Shown in pieces: positions 32,542 through 38,682 of a DNA stretch of 38,682 bases. Source of the stretch: Oscillospiraceae bacterium (GTDB taxonomy: Bacteria > Bacillota > Clostridia > Oscillospirales > Acutalibacteraceae); contig CADBBT010000012.1 of assembly GCA_902792985.1 (NCBI GenBank), forward strand, positions 32,881 through 71,562. Direction: 5' to 3'. The notes below the pieces were generated by a model that did no database searches, was not told where the DNA came from, and saw nothing but the letters and a program-made list of their open reading frames with translations. The position numbers and the translations under genes are program-made. The first letter of the stretch is position 1; each line of letters begins with the position of its first letter.

Positions 32542-34812
32542 TTACAATTTGCTGCGAATGATTTTTCCGCTGATCGTCTTGGGCAGATCTTCGCGGAAGA
32601 CAACGATGCGGGGATATTTATAGGGTGCGGTGTTCGTTTTAACGTAGGTCTGGATCTCTTTTTTGAGCTCTTCGCTCGGCTCTGTGCCCTTGGTGAGCAC
32701 AACGCTCGCCTTGACCACCTGGCCGCGGACTTCATCCGGTGCTGCGGAAACGCCGCATTCCAGCACATAGGGCAGCTCCATGATGACGTTTTCGATCTCA
32801 AACGGTCCGATGCGGTAGCCGGAGGATTTGATCACATCGTCGATGCGGCTGACATACCAGTAGTAGCCGTCCTCATCTCGCCAGGCGGTGTCGCCGGTGT
32901 GGTACATTCCGTCGCGGCAGGCCTCTGCCGTTTGCTCTTCGCTGCCGTAATATTCCATGAACAGACCGCAGGGTCTGCCCTTGTCAAGGCGCACAACGAT
33001 CTCGCCCGTTTCGCCGGTGTCCACCGGGTTGCCGTCGGGATCCACAAGGTCGATGTCGTATGAGGGGATCGCTTTGCCCATTGCGCCCGGCTTCGGCGTT
33101 GTGCCGATCAGGTTGCCGATCGTCAGCGTGGTCTCAGTCTGACCGAAGCCTTCATAGATCGTAAGACCGGTTGCCTCTTTGAAACGATAGAAGACCTCCG
33201 GGTTGAGCGCTTCGCCGGCCGTGGTGGCATATTGGATGGAGGACAGGTCATACTTGGACAAGTCCTCTTTGATGAACATACGGTACATCGTCGGCGGGGC
33301 GCAGAAGGTGGTGATGTTGTATTTTTTAAACATCGGCAGAATATCGTCGGCGTGGAAGCGGTCAAAGTCATAGGTGAAGACCGCGCCCTCGCACATCCAC
33401 TGTCCGTAGAGTTTGCCCCAAAGAGCTTTGCCCCAGCCGGTGTCGGAGATGGTGAAATGCAGTCCGTCGGAACGGACGGTGTGCCAGTACTTGGCGGTGA
33501 TGTAGTGTCCGAGTGCGTATTTATAGTTATGCAGAACGATCTTCGGGTAGCCCGTTGTGCCGGAAGAGAAGAACATCAGCATCGGGTCGCTGCCGCAGGG
33601 CGTTTCGTCTGTGCGCGGGAACACACTGCGGAACATGGTGTATTCTTCGTCAAAGCAGTGCCAGCCGTCGCGCTTGCCGTGGACGATGACCTTGACCGCA
33701 CGTTCACCGACTTTTTGTTCTGCTTTTTCCACTTCCGCGGCGGTATTGTCGTCTGCCGTGCAGATGATCGCCTTGACATCGGCGCGCTCAAAGCGATATT
33801 CAAAATCGTGCGCGAGCAGCTGATGCGTTGCCGGAATGGGGATGGCGCCGATCTTGTGCAGCGCGATGATGGAATACCAGAACTCAAGGTGACGCTTGAG
33901 CACCAGCATGACGCGGTCGCCCTTCTTGATTCCGAGGCTCTTGAAGTAGTTTGCCGTGCGGGCGGAGTTCCGTTTCATATCCAGGAAAGTGATCCGCTGT
34001 TCGACCTTGTCTTTGGAGACGTGCAGCATTGCCAGCTTGTCGGGATCGCGGTCGGCGATGGCGTCCACAACGTCATAGGCAAAGTTGAACTTTTCTTCGT
34101 TCTTGAAGTTGAGGGAGATGAGATGTCCCTTTTCATCCTCTGTGGCGTCGATGAACGGGCTGATGGCGAAGGTCTGCGCTTTCCCGGCAGAGACGATGGT
34201 CTCTTCCACTTTGTTGTCGCTGACCTTTTTATCGTCGGGCATCACGACCGCGAGGAAGGAGCAGTCTTTGCCGTTCATGGCGAGCATGCCGTGGGGCAGA
34301 CCGCTGTTATAGTAGATACTGTCGCCTTCTTCCAGCACGACCTCGTGGCCGTCGACCTGCACTTTCAGCGTGCCTTCCAGCACAAGGTCGAATTCCTGAC
34401 CGGCGTGGGTCGTGGTGTGGATCGGGCGGTTTTGCAGCTTTTCGTTATAATCGTATTTTGCAAGATAGGGCTTGGCGATTTTTCCGCGGAACAGCGGCGC
34501 AAGCTTGCGGATCTCGATGCCGTCCTCTTTTGCGGTGCGGATCGCCTGACCCTTTCGAGTCACGGTGTAAGTGGACAGATGCGCAGACTGTCCTTCCAAC
34601 AAGTCCGTAATGCCGATGCCGAACGCGAAAGCGCATTTGTGGATGAAGGTGAACGGCAGATCGACCGTAGCGGTTTCATAGGCAATGTACTGTGCTTCAT
34701 CCAGTTCTGTTTTTTGTGCCATCTCAGCGGTGGAATAGCCGTAAATCTGACGCATCTCGCGAATTCGTTCCGCCACCTGCTGTACTTCGTTGGAAAGGTG
34801 ATTTTCCTGCAT
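32542..34812 (-). CDS. HTH-cupin-AMP-dependent acyl-CoA synthetase fusion
   Basis: A 756-residue three-domain protein. Residues ~8-74 are an XRE-type helix-turn-helix (RIREMRQIYGYSTAEMAQKT). Residues ~125-192 are a cupin (HTTTHAGQEFDLVLEG ... GDSIYYNSGLPHGM). Residues ~210-756 are an acetyl/acyl-CoA synthetase with the P-loop FFSSGTTGYPK, YEGFGQTETT, YHTGDTAWRDEDG and catalytic Lys750 in TISGKIIRSKL. It activates a carboxylic acid with ATP and CoA. The fused regulator half suggests sensing of substrate or autoregulation. ATG 34812 follows AGGAGG by 8 nt; ATG 34818 is too close. A T-box lies upstream. Confidence 0.9.
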   Translation of the reverse strand: MQENHLSNEVQQVAERIREMRQIYGYSTAEMAQKTELDEAQYIAYETATVDLPFTFIHKCAFAFGIGITDLLEGQSAHLSTYTVTRKGQAIRTAKEDGIEIRKLAPLFRGKIAKPYLAKYDYNEKLQNRPIHTTTHAGQEFDLVLEGTLKVQVDGHEVVLEEGDSIYYNSGLPHGMLAMNGKDCSFLAVVMPDDKKVSDNKVEETIVSAGKAQTFAISPFIDATEDEKGHLISLNFKNEEKFNFAYDVVDAIADRDPDKLAMLHVSKDKVEQRITFLDMKRNSARTANYFKSLGIKKGDRVMLVLKRHLEFWYSIIALHKIGAIPIPATHQLLAHDFEYRFERADVKAIICTADDNTAAEVEKAEQKVGERAVKVIVHGKRDGWHCFDEEYTMFRSVFPRTDETPCGSDPMLMFFSSGTTGYPKIVLHNYKYALGHYITAKYWHTVRSDGLHFTISDTGWGKALWGKLYGQWMCEGAVFTYDFDRFHADDILPMFKKYNITTFCAPPTMYRMFIKEDLSKYDLSSIQYATTAGEALNPEVFYRFKEATGLTIYEGFGQTETTLTIGNLIGTTPKPGAMGKAIPSYDIDLVDPDGNPVDTGETGEIVVRLDKGRPCGLFMEYYGSEEQTAEACRDGMYHTGDTAWRDEDGYYWYVSRIDDVIKSSGYRIGPFEIENVIMELPYVLECGVSAAPDEVRGQVVKASVVLTKGTEPSEELKKEIQTYVKTNTAPYKYPRIVVFREDLPKTISGKIIRSKL

Positions 34813-34829
34813 TGTCATGTCCTCCTTAT

Positions 34830-35112
34830 TTAAAAAATAAGCCCGCCTCAAAGGAATCCTTTGAGACGAGCATTGTTTCAATACCCGCGGTACCACTCAA
34901 ATTGCGGAAGGCCGCCACTCTCGGGTTCTAACAAACCCTATGCATTTACGCAGCAATCACGGAAGACACTACTCGCGCTTGCTTTCGCATCTTCGGCTCG
35001 GAAGGGATGGGACACTGAGAGGGTGTTCTTACCGGGCTTTCACCGCCCCCGGCTCGCTGAAAGATCGTTCTCTCGTCCGTCTTCGTCACAGCTTTTTGTT
35101 ATTATTCACTTG
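34830..35112 (-). promoter_or_regulatory. T-box riboswitch leader upstream of the acyl-CoA synthetase operon
   Basis: Read on the minus strand, the T-box core GAGTGGTACCGCGGGT (34883-34898) is unmistakable. A terminator GTCTCAAAGG, ATT, CCTTTGAGGC with TTATTTTTT follows (34832-34865). Upstream, GAGCCGGGGGCGGTGAAAGC fits the stem I AG-bulge/distal loop region, and CCTTCCGAG fits its 3' side. Uncharged tRNA should favour the antiterminator. The specifier codon cannot be read with certainty: in CCCATCCCTTCCGAG, ATC (Ile) is one option and CAT or CCC others. Confidence 0.88.
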
Positions 35113-35117
35113 AAAGA

Positions 35118-35146
35118 AGTTTAACACTTCCAAACGGAATTGTCAA
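35118..35146 (-). promoter_or_regulatory. Promoter of the T-box/acyl-CoA synthetase transcript
   Basis: On the minus strand, TTGACA (35141-35146), 17 bp and TAAACT (35118-35123), immediately before the T-box leader. Confidence 0.75.
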
Positions 35147-35196
35147 GCTTTTTTTGCTCGCTCAAAGAAAAACCGTTTTGGCGAAAGACGTGCGCC

Positions 35197-35460
35197 TTAT
35201 TCGGCGAAGCCGGATTCCACCAGTTTTACCAGCGCGTCAACAGCTTCCTGTTCGTCTGCGCCGCCGGCGATGATGCGGATGTCTGTGCCGCCCATGATGC
35301 CAAGAGAAAGGACGCCGAGCAAGCTCTTTGCGTTGACTCTTCTTTCTTCCTTCTCAACCCAGATGGAAGATTTGAATTCGTTTGCCTTCTGGATGAAGAA
35401 CGTTGCCGGACGCGCGTGAAGGCCAACCTGATTCTGAACTTTTACATCTTTCACGTACAT
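35197..35460 (-). CDS. ptsH: HPr-family phosphocarrier protein
   Basis: An 87-residue protein of standard HPr size. His15 in GLHARPATFF is the PEP-dependent phosphorylation site, and Ser46 in NAKSLLGVLSLG is the HPr-kinase site used for carbon catabolite control in Firmicutes. Both sites are present, so it is HPr rather than Crh. No EI gene is adjacent. AGGAGAG precedes the ATG, and a good promoter lies 46 bp upstream. Confidence 0.93.
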   Translation of the reverse strand: MYVKDVKVQNQVGLHARPATFFIQKANEFKSSIWVEKEERRVNAKSLLGVLSLGIMGGTDIRIIAGGADEQEAVDALVKLVESGFAE

Positions 35461-35505
35461 AGACTCTATCTCTCCTACACAAAATTAATCTTTCATTTAA
35501 TGCAT

Positions 35506-35533
35506 ATTATATCACAAAATTTTTCTTCGTCAA
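35506..35533 (-). promoter_or_regulatory. Promoter of the HPr gene
   Basis: On the minus strand, TTGACG (35528-35533), 16 bp and TATAAT (35506-35511). Confidence 0.78.
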
Positions 35534-35675
35534 CAGGTAAAAACGAGGAAAAACCCCATTTTTCGATATTTTGGCTGATAGTCTGAACATTGCCGCCTTT
35601 TGAGTTTTGGTTTTGTGCAATTTGACAATGTGGTAGAAAAACGCTGGTGCAATGTGCACAATTGGGCAGTGGTTA

Positions 35676-35926
35676 GTGGTTAGCAGTCAGGGGACAGGGA
35701 ACAGGGAACAGGGGACAGGGAACAGGGGACAGGGATTAAGGGAATGAGGGAATGAGGGAATGAGGAATTGAGGGATTGAGGGAATGAGGGAATGAGGGAA
35801 TGAGGGATTGAGGGAATGAGGGATTGAGGGAATGAGGGATTGAGGGAATGAGGAATGGAGGGATTGAGGAATTAGGGGATTGAGGGATTAAGGAATTAAG
35901 GAATTAAGGAATTAAGGGATTGAGAA
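35676..35926. repeat. Mixed GGGAACA and GGGAATGA/GGGATTGA simple-repeat tract
   Basis: It opens with GGTTAGTGGTTAG and GGGGACAGGGAACAGG heptamers, like those at 25690, then passes into the 8-bp array seen at 32221, and ends in GGAATTAA units. GGG runs with short loops recur throughout. It fills most of 35590-35930; no gene is visible there. Confidence 0.88.
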
Positions 35927-35932
35927 GACTGT

Positions 35933-35962
35933 GTAAAGAAAAGTGCCGCCCGGAAGGGCGGC
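35933..35962 (-). terminator. Terminator of the PRPP synthetase gene
   Basis: On the minus strand, GCCGCCC, TTCC, GGGCGGC (35945-35962) is followed by ACTTTTCTTT, 9 bp after the stop. Confidence 0.82.
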
Positions 35963-35970
35963 GCGTGTGT

Positions 35971-37170
35971 TTATTTCAGGTCATACAGCTCAATGTAGTC
36001 CTGAATCTTTTTGAGGGGGTTGAGGTAGGGGCTGACGGTCTCGTCATGGTTGAGCGCGTTGATGATGAGTGCGCAGTATTTGGACATATCCACATAGCCG
36101 TACCATTCGCGCTGTTTCAGTGCTTCCGGCACATAGATCAGGTTCGTGGTGAAGATCTTGTCGAAAATGCCTTCCTTGAACGCTTCGTCAAAACGCTCCA
36201 GACCGGAGGAGAACAGGCCGAAGGTGGCAAACACAAAGATGCGGCCGGCCTTGAGGTTTTTGAGCTGGCGGCAAACGTCGATCATGCTGTCGCCGCTGGA
36301 GATCATATCATCGGCCACGATCACATCCATGCCTTCGACATTGGCGCCGAGGAATTCGTGTGCCGTGATCGGGCAGCGGCCGTTGACGACCTTCGTGTAG
36401 TCTCTGCGTTTATAAAACATGCCGAGGTTGATGCCGAGCACCTGCGAATAATACACGCAGCGGCTCATGCCGCCCTCGTCGGGCGAGATCATCATGGTTC
36501 TGTCGGGTTGGAATTTGATCTGGTTGTTCGTGCTTCTGGCGAGTGCTTTGATCATTTGATAGGTCGGGGAAACGCTTTCAAAACCGATCCCGATCGCGTT
36601 TTGCACGCGCGGGTCGTGGGCGTCGAAGGTGATGATGTTTTCCACACCGAGACCTTCCAGCTCACGCAGCGCCATCGCGCAGTCGAGCGATTCACGCATG
36701 GAGCGCTTATGCTGTCTGCCCTCATAAAGCATGGGCATAATGACATTGATGCGTTTGGCCTTGCCGGCGCAGGCGGAAATGATGCGCTTGAGGTCGGCAA
36801 AGTGGTTGTCCGGGCTCATCGGCACCTCGAGCGGTTTGCCGTCGGCGTCCTTGAGGTCGTAGATGTGATAGGTGACGCTGTAGTTGAAGCAGTCGGCGAT
36901 GATGAACAGGTCATAGCCGCGGATGGAGTCGTTGATCACGCACTTGCCTTCGCCTGTGGAAAAGCGAGGGAACTCAACGTTGAGCACATAGTTTTCTTTG
37001 TGATAGCCGTGGAAGAAGATGGAATCCTGATGTGCGATCTCATATTCCTTGCGGCACGCCACGATGTAATCGTTAATTCTTTGTGCCAGTGCTTCGCTGC
37101 CGCGAATGGGTATGAGACCGAGTTTGCCGCGCGGTGTGTTGGTCAGTTCCTTGATGGTTACGCTTTCCAT
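35971..37170 (-). CDS. prs: Ribose-phosphate pyrophosphokinase (PRPP synthetase), long clostridial form
   Basis: A 399-residue protein that makes PRPP from ribose 5-phosphate and ATP for nucleotide, His and Trp synthesis. The PRPP-binding loop is DVIVADDMISSGDSMIDV, and ENIITFDAHDPRVQNAIG is the catalytic HDxxxQ-like region. NVIMPMLYEGRQHKR matches the RQDRK loop in altered form. It is about 80 residues longer than the common 315-residue Prs. ATG 37170 follows GGGGGAA; a TTG at 37176 is in frame but less likely. Confidence 0.9.
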   Translation of the reverse strand: MESVTIKELTNTPRGKLGLIPIRGSEALAQRINDYIVACRKEYEIAHQDSIFFHGYHKENYVLNVEFPRFSTGEGKCVINDSIRGYDLFIIADCFNYSVTYHIYDLKDADGKPLEVPMSPDNHFADLKRIISACAGKAKRINVIMPMLYEGRQHKRSMRESLDCAMALRELEGLGVENIITFDAHDPRVQNAIGIGFESVSPTYQMIKALARSTNNQIKFQPDRTMMISPDEGGMSRCVYYSQVLGINLGMFYKRRDYTKVVNGRCPITAHEFLGANVEGMDVIVADDMISSGDSMIDVCRQLKNLKAGRIFVFATFGLFSSGLERFDEAFKEGIFDKIFTTNLIYVPEALKQREWYGYVDMSKYCALIINALNHDETVSPYLNPLKKIQDYIELYDLK

Positions 37171-37241
37171 GAGCAATTCCCCCTACATCATCATTTTTTG
37201 CAGAAATATTCTCCGAACAGAGTTTCTCTCTGCTTACTATT

Positions 37242-37270
37242 ATTCTACTTTTTTCCACGGAGAGAATCAA
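37242..37270 (-). promoter_or_regulatory. Promoter of the PRPP synthetase gene
   Basis: On the minus strand, TTGATT (37265-37270), 17 bp and TAGAAT (37242-37247). Confidence 0.72.
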
Positions 37271-37345
37271 GCTTTTTCTGAAATTTCCCTGCATAGAATA
37301 TCTTTCAGGAAACGAAGGGATTTTGGTGTAATTTGACGAAAGACA

Positions 37346-38269
37346 TCACTGCTTGAGATGCACGTCAAGCTGATTGAACGGAATGGAGATGCCGTTCGCG
37401 TCAAAGGCGAGCTTCACGCGCTCATGGATGGCAAAGAATACATCCCAATAGTTTCTGCTGTCACACCAGACAAGGGCAACAAGCTCCACACTGCTTTCGC
37501 CGTGGCCGCCGACAGCGATGGTCGGCAGCGGGTCGTGCAGCACTTTTTCCGTGGCGAGCACGGTGTCACGCAGGACCTGCTTGGCCTTGCCGATGTCATC
37601 GTCATAGCTGATGGAAAAGCTGAAATCAATGCGGCGTTTGCCTTCGACCGAGCAGTTGGTGATGTGGTTTTTCGTCAAATCGGAGTTCGGCATCACGATG
37701 CGCTTGTTGTCAAGCGTGCGGATGATCGTTGTCATAAAGCCGATCTCCACAACATTGCCCGACACGCCGGCAACCTCGATGAAGTCGCCTGTGCGGAACG
37801 GATGGTTGAGCAAAATCTGCACGCCGCTGACAAACTGTGCAACGCTGTCCTGCAAGCCCAGACCGACCGCCACGCCGACAGCGGACAGCGCGGCGATGAT
37901 GGAGTTGATCTTGATGAACATGGAAACGGCCATCAGCAAAAATGTGACGCGGATGACAAAACGCACCATTTTGGCGATGAAGTTGTAAACGGCATAGTCG
38001 GCCTTTTTCATCTTCATGGCACGGATGAGCAGCCTGGATACGATGTGCGCGAGCAAAAAGCCGAACAGCAGCAGCACAACAGCGGCCACGATGCGCGGCG
38101 CAGCGTCAAGCAGCTTGTTCCAAAGGTCCCATTCCGCCCAAAGCTTCGCAAAATAACCGAGCGTCTCCTTCGGCTTTGTGATATCCACCTCGGGGTCGGA
38201 GAGAATATCGGCGAGCGTTGTGGTGGATTCTTCAACGGCCTGCACGGTGGTTTCCAGCAGTTTCAGCAT
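37346..38269 (-). CDS. Small-conductance mechanosensitive channel (MscS family)
   Basis: A 307-residue protein. After a ~50-residue N-terminal stretch come transmembrane helices at about 60-82 and 100-125. The pore helix TM3 with Gly/Ala packing, ALSAVGVAVGLGLQDSVAQF, follows, and then the beta domain PFRTGDFIEVAGVSGNVVEIG and the C-terminal MscS vestibule domain. It opens under membrane tension to release solutes on osmotic downshock. AAGGAGG lies 8 nt before the ATG. TATAAA/TATACT-like boxes are present at 38292-38310 but no clear -35. Confidence 0.93.
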   Translation of the reverse strand: MLKLLETTVQAVEESTTTLADILSDPEVDITKPKETLGYFAKLWAEWDLWNKLLDAAPRIVAAVVLLLFGFLLAHIVSRLLIRAMKMKKADYAVYNFIAKMVRFVIRVTFLLMAVSMFIKINSIIAALSAVGVAVGLGLQDSVAQFVSGVQILLNHPFRTGDFIEVAGVSGNVVEIGFMTTIIRTLDNKRIVMPNSDLTKNHITNCSVEGKRRIDFSFSISYDDDIGKAKQVLRDTVLATEKVLHDPLPTIAVGGHGESSVELVALVWCDSRNYWDVFFAIHERVKLAFDANGISIPFNQLDVHLKQ

Positions 38270-38372
38270 AGCGCTGCCTCCTTCGCTTCTTTTTATAATA
38301 GTATAATTCTATCATGAAGCAAGTGGAATTTCAACCGCTCGCAAAAAGTTTTCAGAAAAATGAAAAAAAGGC

Positions 38373-38401
38373 TTGACAAACGCAGAGGAAAGGGGTATAC
38401 T
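38373..38401 (+). promoter_or_regulatory. Promoter of the initiator tRNA gene
   Basis: TTGACA (38373-38378), 17 bp and TATACT (38396-38401), 27 bp before the tRNA 5' end. Confidence 0.85.
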
Positions 38402-38428
38402 AATCAGGCACTTGTGAAGTGTATATAT

Positions 38429-38505
38429 CGCGGAGTAGAGCAACCCGGTAGCTCGTCGGGCTCATAACCCGGAGGTTGTAGGTTCAAATCCTACCTCCGC
38501 AACCA
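38429..38505 (+). tRNA. Initiator tRNA-fMet (CAT anticodon)
   Basis: A 77-nt cloverleaf with encoded CCA. The acceptor stem CGCGGAG/CTCCGCA leaves a C1:A72 mismatch, and the anticodon stem has three consecutive G:C pairs (GGG, CTCATAA, CCC). Both are hallmarks of the bacterial initiator tRNA. The T-arm is GTAGG-TTCAAAT-CCTAC. Confidence 0.95.
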
Positions 38506-38506
38506 T

Positions 38507-38546
38507 GCCGAAATCCCTTGATTTTATTGGGGTTTCGGCCTTTTTT
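38507..38546 (+). terminator. Terminator after the tRNA
   Basis: GCCGAAATCCC (38507-38517) pairs with GGGGTTTCGGC (38529-38539, one T:G), followed by CTTTTTT. The remaining 38547-38682 is A/T and G-run rich, with no supported gene. Confidence 0.85.
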
Positions 38547-38682
38547 ATTCCCGATAAAAACCGAGAAAAACCGGTCAAATTTCGGCTTTTGGGGTTTATT
38601 TGGGGTTTATTGCCCTCATTTTTGCGGTTTTCGGGTGGTTTTTCGCGTCCTGTCATTTGCGCCGGGTCTCCCTTGCTTATTC

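Noticed and set aside
33232-34833. Plus-strand frame of 533 codons opposite the acyl-CoA synthetase
   Set aside because: An antisense shadow: the minus-strand product has complete domain motifs and a T-box, while the plus-strand product has none.
35920-37281. Plus-strand frame of 453 codons opposite the PRPP synthetase gene
   Set aside because: Antisense shadow of prs. It begins in simple repeats, and the product shows no recognisable motif.
38462-38656. Minus-strand frame of 64 codons ending in VAEVGFEPTTSGL
   Set aside because: Its C-terminal end is the complement of the initiator tRNA, a well-known source of spurious proteins. The rest is low-complexity, with no ribosome-binding site. 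It could mark an integration site next to the tRNA, but no integrase is visible before the window ends.

Overview
The window looks like a chromosomal stretch of a spore-forming, anaerobic member of the Clostridia, most likely a gut Oscillospirales/Ruminococcaceae relative. This is inferred, not proven. The grounds are the SigE/SpoIIGA pair, ThyX instead of ThyA, a ferredoxin-dependent 2-oxoacid oxidoreductase, a T-box leader, HPr, moderately GC-rich codon use and very regular TTGACA-N17-TATAAT promoters.

Layout. 1-4248 (+): the tail of an aconitase-family hydratase, a GDPD-like phosphodiesterase, NADP isocitrate dehydrogenase, a ZIP metal transporter whose start codon lies in a strong hairpin, and a secreted GH16 glucanase. 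4536-9074 (-): one operon from a consensus promoter, encoding a chagasin-type cysteine-peptidase inhibitor, an SGNH hydrolase and two secreted LCAT-like hydrolases with Cys as predicted nucleophile. 9250-11918 (+): FlK-like thioesterase, YitT membrane protein, Nim-like flavoprotein, a RAYT transposase carrying REP palindromes in its own frame, and a ferritin-like diiron protein. 12001-15121 (-): sigE, spoIIGA and a tandem double-domain ThyX. 15331-16228: an AT-rich islet with a divergent XRE regulator, a 27-residue peptide and a secreted protein. 16350-25686 (+): a ten-gene run (cupin, dTMP kinase, DUF2156, GNAT, DJ-1, 5-formyl-THF cyclo-ligase, MltG, U32/TrhP-like, two flavoproteins). 25687-27341 (+): a 161-bp tandem repeat with REPs, then an SGNH hydrolase.

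27741-34812 (-) is a metabolic unit: a T-box leader, an HTH-cupin-acyl-CoA synthetase fusion, a P-loop ATPase, a four-subunit 2-oxoacid:ferredoxin oxidoreductase and a branched-chain aminotransferase. Together they could convert carboxylic acids to acyl-CoA, 2-oxoacid and amino acid, or the reverse. HPr, PRPP synthetase, an MscS channel (all -) and an initiator tRNA (+) close the window.

The most unusual non-coding content is a pair of cloverleaf-like palindromic elements (4266-4469 and 27380-27518). In each, a closing stem encloses three hairpins with no unpaired base at the four-way junction, and a further hairpin sits on either side. Both lie between convergent genes. REP palindromes and arrays of 8-bp G-rich repeats are also spread through the intergenic regions.
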